From: Porphyromonadaceae bacterium UBA7141
Lineage (GTDB): Bacteria > Bacteroidota > Bacteroidia > Bacteroidales > Muribaculaceae
Direction: 5' to 3'
NCBI GenBank assembly: GCA_002491945.1
Contig: DKWX01000027.1
Coordinates: forward strand, 3,344-40,111
DNA: 36,768 nt
Below, piece by piece: positions 1 through 6,374 of the stretch. The notes under the pieces are model-generated. The model was given only the letters and a program-made list of their open reading frames with translations, was not told where the DNA came from and made no database searches. How positions within the stretch are numbered: position 1 is the first letter of the stretch; each line of letters opens with the position of its first letter. The position numbers were made by a program, and so were the translations under genes.

Positions 1-2
1 AT

Positions 3-56
3 ATTCGACTGAGCGACAAGCCGGAAGCGACAAAAAAGAAGCCGCAGATTGTATAA
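3..56 (+). CDS. C-terminal end of an unidentified gene (partial)
   Basis: The frame from base 3 is open for 17 codons to a TAA at 54-56 and reads IRLSDKPEATKKKPQIV. The lysine-rich hydrophilic end is typical of a protein tail, and the AT-rich non-coding stretch that follows fits the end of a gene. A second frame is also open to a later stop (TAA near base 84), so the frame choice is uncertain. Too little remains to name a family. Confidence 0.3.
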   Translation: MRLSDKPEATKKKPQIV

Positions 57-82
57 AAGATTCCATTTCAATTACTATCGGT

Positions 83-90
83 TAAATTTG
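83..90 (+). promoter_or_regulatory. Possible -7 element (TAAATTTG) upstream of the GIN-domain gene
   Basis: TAAATTTG matches the Bacteroidetes -7 consensus TAnnTTTG. No convincing TTTG lies 19-21 bases upstream, and the distance to the start codon (about 170 bases) is long, so this is weak. Apart from this element, bases 57-258 are AT-rich and I see nothing else in them. Confidence 0.25.
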
Positions 91-258
91 AACATTAAAG
101 TTGAACTCTTACTTATGATTTTACTTTGAAATTACCGAAATTATATTTAATTTAGGGGCATATTCATCACTCAGGATTTCCTGACGCATCATTTCACATC
201 CGTGACACAGCCTTGACGGCCAGCGTAATGCGGGATTTCCATAAAACTATATTTTATT

Positions 259-1167
259 ATGAACAAGAGACTTATTGGAGTATTGGCTCTGGCCTCGATT
301 TTCTCTGTTGGAGCTATGACCGGGCTATTTATTTCGGCATCGCACGCCGGATTTACGTCTGAAGCGTTGGCAAAGACTGTAAAGAGTATGAATAAGCGTC
401 ATCCCAACCCGAATCCTGATTCCAAATCATCACGCGGAATTGCCGAATTGACCACGAAGAGTGTGAAGGTGGCGAATTTCTACAAAATCGATGCGGGGGG
501 CGCCGTGTCTGTGGTCTACACGCAGGGAGCACTGAAACCGGTAGAAATCACGGCTCCGGCCGATGTGATGCCGTATGTGATGGTAGAGGTCAATGGAGGC
601 CACCTGAAGGCTTACACCAATTTCGGCAATCATGGGAACCGCAGTTTAAACAAGGATATCGTGGATGTACAGATAAAGGTGTCATCTCCGGAACTTCGGG
701 GACTCGACTTCTCGACATCCGCATCGTTCACTCACAAGGGAGAACTTGACTGCCCCAACGGTCTGGATGTGGATGCAAGTACGGCCTCTTCGGTGACGCT
801 GTCGGGTGTGATCACACCGCGCCTCAATATCGAGTCTTCGACTGCTGCTTCGGTATATGTGAATCTGGCGAATGCCAAGTCCACCGATCTCGAAGTCTCT
901 TCATCCGCCAATTTGGTGATCACCGATATCAAGTGCACCACACTGAAAGCCGAGGTAACGTCAGGTGGCACGGCCAATCTTTCCGGTCAGGGCAAAACCG
1001 GCGATTTCGAGACCTCGAGCGGCGGCACTCTCCATGCCACTTCCTTGGCGCTTGACAAGGCTTATGTGAGTTCATCTTCCGGCAGTTCGGTCATGATATG
1101 CGCCAAGCAGGCCGACATCGACAGATCAAGCGGTGCCACGGTGAGCAATGTCTGCAGTAAGCCATAA
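259..1167 (+). CDS. Exported GIN-domain (DUF2807) putative adhesin-like protein
   Basis: 302 residues. The N-terminus has a short basic stretch (MNKR) and a hydrophobic segment at about residues 5-28, so it is probably exported or membrane-anchored. From about residue 70 the protein is made of short beta-strand repeats rich in Ser, Thr, Gly and Ala (for example SSSANLVITDI, SGGTANLSGQG, SSSGSSVMICAK). This is the pattern of the head GIN / DUF2807 right-handed beta-helix family, in which each rung is roughly 20 residues. DUF2807 proteins are common in the Bacteroidetes envelope. The 'auto-transporter adhesin' label is inherited from fold similarity; no function is established, and none can be read from the sequence. 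The gene stands alone, convergent with folE. The start is the first Met before the hydrophobic segment. Confidence 0.8.
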   Translation: MNKRLIGVLALASIFSVGAMTGLFISASHAGFTSEALAKTVKSMNKRHPNPNPDSKSSRGIAELTTKSVKVANFYKIDAGGAVSVVYTQGALKPVEITAPADVMPYVMVEVNGGHLKAYTNFGNHGNRSLNKDIVDVQIKVSSPELRGLDFSTSASFTHKGELDCPNGLDVDASTASSVTLSGVITPRLNIESSTAASVYVNLANAKSTDLEVSSSANLVITDIKCTTLKAEVTSGGTANLSGQGKTGDFETSSGGTLHATSLALDKAYVSSSSGSSVMICAKQADIDRSSGATVSNVCSKP

Positions 1168-1170
1168 GCC

Positions 1171-1200
1171 GGCGGCTGCGGCGCAGGCGCCGGCGCCGCC
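1171..1200. terminator. GC-rich inverted repeat between convergent genes
   Basis: GGCGGC at 1171-1176 pairs with GCCGCC at 1195-1200, with more G/C pairing possible inside. It lies just after the GIN-domain stop codon and downstream of convergent folE, so it may end transcription from both sides. No U-tract follows on either strand, so this is a weak call. Confidence 0.3.
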
Positions 1201-1255
1201 TCAGTCCGGGAGTGTGCGCACAACTGTTGCGGATACCATCGCGCCTTTGCGGATA

Positions 1256-1840
1256 TCACATTCCGCAGAGGCGCATAAATTCCTGACGCAAGGATGCGTC
1301 ATCGCAGAATCTGCCGCTATAGTCGAATGTGACTGTGGCGGCATCCTGTTTTTCCACTCCGCGCATCTTCATGCAGAGGTGCTCGGCCTCGCAGGCCACT
1401 ATCACCCCCTCGTTGGGCAACGCTTCGCCGAGCAGGGCGCATACCTGCGCCGTGAGGCGCTCCTGCACCTGAAGGCGACGTGCGAAGCTATCCACTATGC
1501 GTGCCAGCTTGGAGAGTCCGATCATTTTCCCTTTAGGGATGTAGCCTATCGATACTTTCCCAAAGAAAGGAAGGATATGATGTTCGCACATGCTGTAGAA
1601 TTCTATATCCTTCACTATAACTATCTGCGATCCGGCATGTTCGAACACGGCTTTCCGGGCTATCTGCATCGGGTCGACGCGATAACCCTGCGTGATGTCG
1701 ATCAGGGCTTTGGCGGCACGCATGGGGGTCTTTACGAGTCCCTCGCGGTCGGGATCCTCTCCTATCAGGCGGAGTATCTCGCGGTAGTGCCAGGCAATCT
1801 GTTCGGTGAGCTGCGGATCGTGAGTCTCTTTTCTTGCCAT
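1256..1840 (-). CDS. folE: GTP cyclohydrolase I
   Basis: 194 residues, the usual length. Converts GTP to 7,8-dihydroneopterin triphosphate, the first step of tetrahydrofolate synthesis; the family is a cytosolic zinc-dependent homodecamer. Visible signatures are CEHH at residues 85-88 (zinc ligand Cys85 plus the catalytic/zinc histidines), GYIPKGKMIGLSKLAR at about 99-114, and EAEHLCMKMRG at 151-161 supplying the second zinc cysteine (Cys156). It is the last gene of a minus-strand set tpiA - SPOR protein - folE, beginning 7 bases after the SPOR gene stop, so co-transcription is likely. I recall a similar tpiA-SPOR-folE order in other Bacteroidales. The start MARKETHD fits the family's short variable N-terminus. 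Confidence 0.97.
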   Translation of the reverse strand: MARKETHDPQLTEQIAWHYREILRLIGEDPDREGLVKTPMRAAKALIDITQGYRVDPMQIARKAVFEHAGSQIVIVKDIEFYSMCEHHILPFFGKVSIGYIPKGKMIGLSKLARIVDSFARRLQVQERLTAQVCALLGEALPNEGVIVACEAEHLCMKMRGVEKQDAATVTFDYSGRFCDDASLRQEFMRLCGM

Positions 1841-1847
1841 ATTTAAT

Positions 1848-2399
1848 TTACTTCACAACAATAATCTGACATTTCACTACACGCATTTCATCGGCAAACG
1901 ACGGGAAACTGCGGCGCAGCTCCACCAATGCCTCGCTGGCTTCGGAGGCGGTCTGGAAGTTGCCTACGCGAGTATACCAGTTGGGTGCCGAAGAGAAGGT
2001 GTATACCTGCCCGCGGTATTTCGGGAATCTGGCGGTGATGGCGTTGCCACGCGCGCGGGCACGCGATTCGAGGCTGTGCTGATTGCGCCCGTCGCTGAAT
2101 ACCTGAATGCGGTAGCCCGACACCTTGTTGATACCCGGCTTTATCGTATTGCGGTTCCCGGAGGAGGCTTTCTTATGTGATGTGGGAGGGGTCAGGATTT
2201 TATCCATCAGGTCATCGTCAATCAGGATCTCTACGTTGCCGTCTGACGAGTCGATGATGCGCTGTATCACATTCGGTGCCGCCACGCTGTCGGAGTCGAC
2301 CGGAGCCTCTGTCTGAGCTGTGGCCGCCACCGACGGCATCATCAGCACAAGGGCCGGCAATATGCAGCGTAGCGATCTGATGTGTCCGGATTTTGCCAT
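1848..2399 (-). CDS. Exported SPOR-domain protein
   Basis: 183 residues from the chosen start. Residues 1-29 form a signal peptide (basic KSGHIRSLR, hydrophobic core CILPALVLMMPSVA, AxA-like cleavage site). A low-complexity middle precedes a C-terminal SPOR domain (about residues 95-183, SGYRIQVFSDGR ... WYTRVGNFQTASEA ... VVKCQIIVVK). SPOR domains bind denuded glycan strands of peptidoglycan, often at the division septum; which process this protein serves is not known. The frame can be extended upstream to 2453, but that would put 18 hydrophilic and mixed residues before the signal peptide, so I prefer the Met at 2399. It lies between tpiA (about 90 bases away) and folE (7 bases away). Confidence 0.85.
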   Translation of the reverse strand: MAKSGHIRSLRCILPALVLMMPSVAATAQTEAPVDSDSVAAPNVIQRIIDSSDGNVEILIDDDLMDKILTPPTSHKKASSGNRNTIKPGINKVSGYRIQVFSDGRNQHSLESRARARGNAITARFPKYRGQVYTFSSAPNWYTRVGNFQTASEASEALVELRRSFPSFADEMRVVKCQIIVVK

Positions 2400-2487
2400 G
2401 ATTATTATCTGATGTGTCAGAGAAAAAAGATACTCCCGCATGGCGGTAGCCAATGCTCCGCCATGCAGGAGATTTATCGGTAGAATA

Positions 2488-3243
2488 TCAATTGAATGCC
2501 TCTACGATGCCCATGAAGGACTCTGCGTCGAGGGCTGCGCCGCCAATCAGACCGCCGTCAACGTCGGGCTTCGCGAAGAGTTCCTTCGCATTGGAGGGCT
2601 TACAGCTGCCGCCGTACAGAATCGAGGTGTTGTCGGCCACTTCTTTGCCGTACTTGCCGGCAATTACCTGACGGATGTGGGCATGCATGTCCTGTGCCTG
2701 CTCCGCTGTGGCTGTCTTGCCTGTGCCGATGGCCCATACAGGCTCGTAGGCAATCACGATCTTGCCAAACTCCTCGGCAGGAAGCTCAAAGAGAGCCTCT
2801 GTCTGAGAGGCCACTACATCGTTGTATGTGCCGTTCTCACGCTCTTCGAGCACCTCGCCCACGCAGAAGATGGGAGTCAGGCCATTCTTGAGTGCCTGCT
2901 TTGTCTTTTCCAGCAGCTGGGCATTGTTTTCACCAAAGTACTGACGACGCTCGCTGTGACCCAGAATCACGTGGCTTGCACCTGTGCTCTTCACCATAGC
3001 GGCCGACACCTCGCCGGTGTAGGCGCCTTTCTCATGCTCGGAGCAGTTCTCTGCGCCAAGACCCACCAGATTCTGGTCGATTACTGCGTTGACTGATGTC
3101 AGATGAGTGAAGGGAACGCAAATCACTACATCGCAATTCTTATTCTTACCCTGCAGAAGGTTGTTTACCTGATCGGCAAGTTCCACACCCTCTTCAAGGG
3201 TTGTGTTCATTTTCCAGTTGCCTGCAACAATGTTTTTTCTCAT
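2488..3243 (-). CDS. tpiA: Triosephosphate isomerase
   Basis: 251 residues, full length. Interconverts dihydroxyacetone phosphate and glyceraldehyde 3-phosphate in glycolysis and gluconeogenesis; the family is a cytosolic TIM-barrel dimer. Catalytic residues are all visible: Lys11 in GNWKMN, His96 in ILGHSERR, and Glu167 in AYEPVWAIGTGKTA, followed by the flexible loop 6 and the phosphate-binding YGGS and GGLIGGA segments near the C-terminus. It is the first gene of the minus-strand operon with the SPOR protein and folE. A well-formed promoter lies at 3381-3412, giving a leader of about 130 nt. There is no Shine-Dalgarno sequence, as usual for this phylum. Confidence 0.98.
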   Translation of the reverse strand: MRKNIVAGNWKMNTTLEEGVELADQVNNLLQGKNKNCDVVICVPFTHLTSVNAVIDQNLVGLGAENCSEHEKGAYTGEVSAAMVKSTGASHVILGHSERRQYFGENNAQLLEKTKQALKNGLTPIFCVGEVLEERENGTYNDVVASQTEALFELPAEEFGKIVIAYEPVWAIGTGKTATAEQAQDMHAHIRQVIAGKYGKEVADNTSILYGGSCKPSNAKELFAKPDVDGGLIGGAALDAESFMGIVEAFN

Positions 3244-3380
3244 AACTTAAGATGATATTGTAGATTTTTATCAGTCTCTTTCTGTCGCGGCTTCCCGTCA
3301 GGTCACTGCGACTACAAAGGAATCCGGCTTATTACGCGACACACTCAGCGGCCGCGACTGATCCGCCGCATTCCAACAAG

Positions 3381-3412
3381 CAAAGTTAATCAATTTCCGC
3401 GACATTCGCAAA
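3381..3412 (-). promoter_or_regulatory. Promoter of the tpiA operon (TTTG-N20-TAACTTTG)
   Basis: On the minus strand TTTG (3409-3412) is followed after exactly 20 bases by TAACTTTG (3381-3388). This matches the primary sigma factor consensus of Bacteroides (-33 TTTG, -7 TAnnTTTG). Transcription would start near 3374, leaving a leader of about 130 nt before tpiA. The rest of 3244-3557 shows no convincing gene. Confidence 0.75.
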
Positions 3413-3557
3413 TCTGCTTTTATCTCCATTCCGGCACCCCGCTCAGTCCCTGCGCAGTCTCGCATATGTCGCTTCAACACACGCTCCCATCCAATTGACT
3501 CATCAGCTCCGCATGAACCAGACTCTGCGGCATGCTGCGCCGTCATGTCTACATAAG

Positions 3558-3609
3558 TAAGTGATGGCCGGCAGGATACTACTATAAGTGATGGCCGGCG
3601 GGATACTAC
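3558..3609. repeat. Tandem 25-base direct repeat downstream of serA
   Basis: Two copies, 3558-3582 and 3585-3609, differ at one position (A/G at the 16th base) and are separated by two bases. Each contains TGATGGCCGG. The second copy also forms the left arm of the hairpin at 3590-3625. The function is unknown; it may be a copy of a dispersed intergenic repeat. Confidence 0.8.
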
Positions 3610-3625
3610 CTCCCTACCGGCCATC
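3590..3625 (-). terminator. Hairpin after serA, possible terminator
   Basis: GATGGCCGG (3590-3598) pairs with CCGGCCATC (3617-3625), and inside it GGGA (3600-3603) pairs with TCCC (3611-3614), leaving small bulges. It starts 28 bases after the serA stop codon. On the minus strand no U-tract follows, so it may stabilise the 3' end instead of terminating by itself. Confidence 0.5.
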
Positions 3626-3652
3626 TGAGTGTTGAGTATAAAAACAGGGATT

Positions 3653-4570
3653 TTACTTGTTTACCTGGAATTTGTTCCAACCGTCCTTCAGGTAGGCTAT
3701 AGTCTGTTCGGCTGCGGCTACACCGGCGTTGTAGTTGGCTTCGGCTGTCTGGGCACCCATCTTCTTGGGTGTGAAGAAGCAACGGGCTGCGAATTTCTTC
3801 TCAAATTCTTCTGCCGACGCAGGACGTATGTCGGATACGTAGCGCAAGTCAGGACGCTCTTCGAGTGCCTTCATCAAGCCGACCTCGTCAATCACTTCTT
3901 TACGGGCTGTGTTGACAAGCACGCCACCTTTCGGCATGAGCATCACAAGATCATAGCCGATTGAGTTCTTTGTCTCAGCAGTGGCGGGAATGTGGAGCGA
4001 TACGAAATGGTTGTTGGAGAAAAGCTCTTTCACATCATGCACAGGCTTGACACCTTCTCCCTCCATTACTTCATCGGGCACGAATTTGTCGAGAGCCTCC
4101 ACCTTCATGTCAAACCCCTTGGCGATGCGTGCCACGTTGCGCCCCACCTGACCGAACGCATAGATGCCGAGCGACTTCCCTTTAAGTTCGCTCCCCGACG
4201 TGCCGTTGTATTGGTTACGGCACATCATCACTACCATGCCGAATACAAGTTCGGCCACGGCATTCGAGTTCTGACCGGGGGTGTTCATCACGCAGATGCC
4301 GCGCGCTTTGGCTGCTGCAAGATCGATATTATCATATCCTGCGCCGGCACGTACGATTACTTTCAGCTTCGGCGCGGCTGCCATAACCTCGGCATCAATC
4401 ACATCGCTGCGCACAATCAGGCCCTCTGCGTCTTTCACTGCCTCGAGAAGGTCGGCACGGGTGCCGCGCTCCACGAGTTCAAGGTCATTACCTGAAGCGT
4501 TGACTGTATTTTCAATTGCCTTTACTGCATTGGCGGCAAATGGTTTCTCTGTAAAAACAAGAATCTTCAT
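3653..4570 (-). CDS. serA: D-3-phosphoglycerate dehydrogenase, short form without ACT domain
   Basis: 305 residues. Oxidises 3-phosphoglycerate to 3-phosphohydroxypyruvate with NAD, the first step of serine synthesis. The D-2-hydroxyacid dehydrogenase fold is clear: VRAGAGYDNID (73-83), NTPGQNSNAVAELVFG (96-111), the nucleotide-binding stretch GIYAFGQVG (135-143), SLHIPATAET (191-200) and the catalytic arginine Arg223 in NTARKE. Two departures from the textbook family stand out. The first Gly of GxGxxG is Ala138. The usual catalytic His of the TPH motif is replaced, the stretch reading TPKKMGAQT (267-275). From memory, Bacteroides SerA proteins share both. There is no C-terminal ACT or ASB domain, so serine feedback on the enzyme is not expected. 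It follows serC by 131 bases and is probably co-transcribed with it. Confidence 0.93.
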   Translation of the reverse strand: MKILVFTEKPFAANAVKAIENTVNASGNDLELVERGTRADLLEAVKDAEGLIVRSDVIDAEVMAAAPKLKVIVRAGAGYDNIDLAAAKARGICVMNTPGQNSNAVAELVFGMVVMMCRNQYNGTSGSELKGKSLGIYAFGQVGRNVARIAKGFDMKVEALDKFVPDEVMEGEGVKPVHDVKELFSNNHFVSLHIPATAETKNSIGYDLVMLMPKGGVLVNTARKEVIDEVGLMKALEERPDLRYVSDIRPASAEEFEKKFAARCFFTPKKMGAQTAEANYNAGVAAAEQTIAYLKDGWNKFQVNK

Positions 4571-4591
4571 TTCGTCTTGGTTCTTTTTTGT

Positions 4592-4661
4592 CCGATATAT
4601 TCCGATGCGGATGTGGTGAAGGCCGCAACGGGCCTCCTTCTCCGCATGCGGATGATATCGG
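4592..4661 (-). other. Structured serC-serA intercistronic spacer
   Basis: The 131-base gap between serC and serA is full of inverted repeats: CCGATAT (4592-4598) with ATATCGG (4655-4661), AGGCC (4620-4624) with GGCCT (4631-4635), and the palindrome CCGCATGCGG (4642-4651). I see no promoter element in it. It may be an mRNA-processing or stability structure. Confidence 0.4.
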
Positions 4662-4701
4662 GCATGATTCTTTCTGATAGCTGTCCGTCAGCGCTTATTG
4701 A

Positions 4702-5781
4702 TTAAGCGTGGAGAGCCTCATATTCTTTCATACATTCTACCAAAGCCTCCACGCTCTCCATCGGAAGGGCATTGTAGAGGGATGCGCGGAAACCGCCGAC
4801 ATCGCGGTGTCCCTTGATACCCACCATCCCCCTGGCAGTGGCGAAATCGAAGAAGTCTTTCTCAAGCTCCTTGTACTCAGGCTTCATCACGAAGCATACG
4901 TTCATAATCGAACGGTCTTCCTTGCCGGGTACTGTAGCCACAAACATCTTACTGTTGTCGATGGCATCATAAAGTTTCTCGGCCTTGGCCATATCCATCT
5001 TCTCGATCTCACGCAGTCCGCCGAGACTCTTGTAGTATTTCAGTGTCTGAAGAGCGGCATAGATGGGAAGCACCGGAGGTGTATTGAACATCGAACCCTT
5101 GTCGACGTGAGTCTGATACTTTAGCATTGTGGGGATCACGCGGTCTACATGGCCAAGGGCGCTGTCCTTGACGATGCAGATTGTCACACCCGAAGGAGCG
5201 AGGTTCTTCTGTGCGCCGGCATAGATGAGGTCGTACTTCGACACATCCACCGGACGTGAGAAGATATCAGAACTCATATCGCAGATCATGCGGCAGGGCA
5301 CATCGGGATCACGGCGGATTTCAGTGCCGTAGATAGTATTGTTGGATGTATAGTGGAAATAGTCGACGTCAGCGGGCACTTTGCTCTCGAAGTCTTTCGG
5401 AATATAGTTGTAGTTCTTATCTTTGGACGAAGCCACCACATCTACCTCGCCGAAGAGCTTGGCCTCTTTGATGGCCTTGGATGCCCAGACACCCGTGTCG
5501 AGATATGCAGCCTTGGTGTTGAGGAAGTTCATGGCCGACATCGCGAACTGAAGCGATGCGCCACCTCCGAGAAAGAGCACCGAATACCCTTCGGGCACCT
5601 CGAGAAGTTCTTTCACGAGAGCCACTGCCTCGTCTACTACAGCCTGGAACTGCTTGCTGCGGTGCGAAATCTCAAGAATAGACAGCCCCATATCGGCAAA
5701 ATTAATCACTGCCTCGGCCGTGTTCTTGATTGTGTACTCACTCAGAATGCAGGGGCCTGCATAGAAATTGTGTTTCTTCAT
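4702..5781 (-). CDS. serC: Phosphoserine aminotransferase
   Basis: 359 residues. A PLP enzyme that transfers the amino group from glutamate to 3-phosphohydroxypyruvate to make phosphoserine; the family also acts in pyridoxal phosphate synthesis. The start MKKHNFYAGPCILSE matches the family's N-terminal NFxAGP motif. The PLP lysine is Lys192 in YAGAQKNLAPSG; other family blocks are LEISHRSKQF, FLGGGASLQFAM, TSNNTIYGTE and GHRDVGGFRASLYNA near the end. The frame is open upstream to 6084, but that extension crosses the promoter at 5976-6006 and has no family similarity, so 5781 is the start. It is the first gene of serC-serA. A leader of about 190 nt with hairpins and a possible serine-codon peptide precedes it. 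Confidence 0.97.
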   Translation of the reverse strand: MKKHNFYAGPCILSEYTIKNTAEAVINFADMGLSILEISHRSKQFQAVVDEAVALVKELLEVPEGYSVLFLGGGASLQFAMSAMNFLNTKAAYLDTGVWASKAIKEAKLFGEVDVVASSKDKNYNYIPKDFESKVPADVDYFHYTSNNTIYGTEIRRDPDVPCRMICDMSSDIFSRPVDVSKYDLIYAGAQKNLAPSGVTICIVKDSALGHVDRVIPTMLKYQTHVDKGSMFNTPPVLPIYAALQTLKYYKSLGGLREIEKMDMAKAEKLYDAIDNSKMFVATVPGKEDRSIMNVCFVMKPEYKELEKDFFDFATARGMVGIKGHRDVGGFRASLYNALPMESVEALVECMKEYEALHA

Positions 5782-5969
5782 GATAGAAGGTGTTAGTATT
5801 TTTAGGTTTTCTTTTCTATATCTGATTTCGACATCTTCACCTCCCTGTCTCACCCAAGATGCGCATGGACGACGAGATGCAAAAATCCACCGGCATAAGC
5901 CAGACAAAGGGATTCCCTCCCTTATGGCGCAACCTTGGGAAAGCGCCAGAGGGGAAGCTCCCCCCTTTT
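5782..5969 (-). promoter_or_regulatory. Long structured 5' leader of serC, candidate attenuator
   Basis: Between the promoter and serC the minus-strand RNA can form TGGCGC/GCGCCA (5925-5948), AAGGGA/TCCCTT (5907-5923) inside or competing with CATAAG/CTTATG (5894-5926), and CATCTT/AAGATG (5832-5861). AGATG occurs twice (5875-5879 and 5857-5861), so CATCT at 5832-5836 can pair with either, an arrangement that permits alternative folds. No U-tract marks an intrinsic terminator. It matches no riboswitch class I can recognise. Confidence 0.4.
5837..5896 (-). CDS. Possible leader peptide with Ser-Ser-Ser (speculative)
   Basis: A 19-residue reading frame in the serC leader, MPVDFCISSSMRILGETGR, has three adjacent serine codons (TCG TCG TCC, 5867-5875) two codons after a cysteine codon. 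It stops at 5837-5839, 55 bases before serC and in a different frame. Its start codon lies in one arm of a predicted stem, and its serine codons overlap one of two copies of AGATG that compete for the same partner. This is the layout of a leader peptide that senses charged tRNA-Ser, but a reading frame this short can arise by chance. No ribosome-binding signal can be used as a test in this phylum. Confidence 0.3.
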   Translation of the reverse strand: MPVDFCISSSMRILGETGR

Positions 5970-5975
5970 CATCGG

Positions 5976-6006
5976 CAAAATTAACGTTTAATACTCGCAT
6001 GACAAA
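5976..6006 (-). promoter_or_regulatory. Promoter of serC-serA (TTTG-N19-TAATTTTG)
   Basis: On the minus strand TTTG (6003-6006) and TAATTTTG (5976-5983) are 19 bases apart, matching the Bacteroides -33/-7 consensus. Transcription should begin near 5970. The element lies inside the upstream extension of the serC frame and so rules out the longer start. Confidence 0.75.
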
Positions 6007-6179
6007 ATTTTCATGACTGTTTTTATCACCTGCAAAAGGTGTTTTACAACAGAAATCAACACTTGGCGAGTGTCCGGATTTCAACGGTTTTTAGCGGGCC
6101 ACGCCGCTCGATGACGGTGAGTCTGAGCATATTCGCCTGACCGATAGGTCGAAAACCGCGAAACAGCGCCTATAATTGT

Positions 6180-6193
6180 CTGAAATATTTCAG
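6180..6193. repeat. 14-base palindrome between serC and uvrB
   Basis: CTGAAATATTTCAG is a perfect palindrome, and its half-site CTGAAAT recurs at 6208-6214. It lies in the divergent intergenic region between the serC and uvrB promoters, about 130 bases upstream of the uvrB -7 element, so it could be a regulator site. No regulator is suggested by the sequence. Confidence 0.4.
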
Positions 6194-6325
6194 CCGACAT
6201 ATTATTGCTGAAATCCGGGATTCCCGTCTTATTTCTTTGGCTCATATGGCACATCGGGGGGCCGGAGCGGCCACCGCATAGTGTTTTTTCACATAATGGG
6301 GGTGCGACATTTGACGGATTTTTTG

Positions 6326-6333
6326 TAACTTTG
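6326..6333 (+). promoter_or_regulatory. Probable -7 element of the uvrB operon (TAACTTTG)
   Basis: TAACTTTG follows a T-run, 41 bases before the uvrB start codon. It matches TAnnTTTG exactly. The expected -33 position has no TTTG, so the promoter may be weak or assisted. The remainder of 6007-6325 holds the palindrome at 6180-6193 and no supported gene. Confidence 0.55.
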
Positions 6334-6374
6334 TTGCTGACTCGACGCGCCATGCGCATCCGACATCTTTTCTT

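Noticed and set aside
1148..1846. 232-codon plus-strand open frame across folE
   Set aside because: It is antisense to an intact folE with full motifs; its translation is Cys/His-rich without family resemblance. A shadow frame.
2440..3096. 218-codon plus-strand open frame across tpiA
   Set aside because: It is antisense to tpiA, which has all catalytic residues. The frame is open because of codon bias.
3298..3624. 108-codon minus-strand frame between tpiA and serA
   Set aside because: It would contain the tpiA promoter (3381-3412) and the tandem repeat/hairpin, and the translation resembles no protein. Treated as non-coding.
5782..6084. Upstream extension of serC (101 more residues)
   Set aside because: It crosses the serC promoter and leader, has no family similarity, and the true N-terminus (NFYAGP) begins at 5781.
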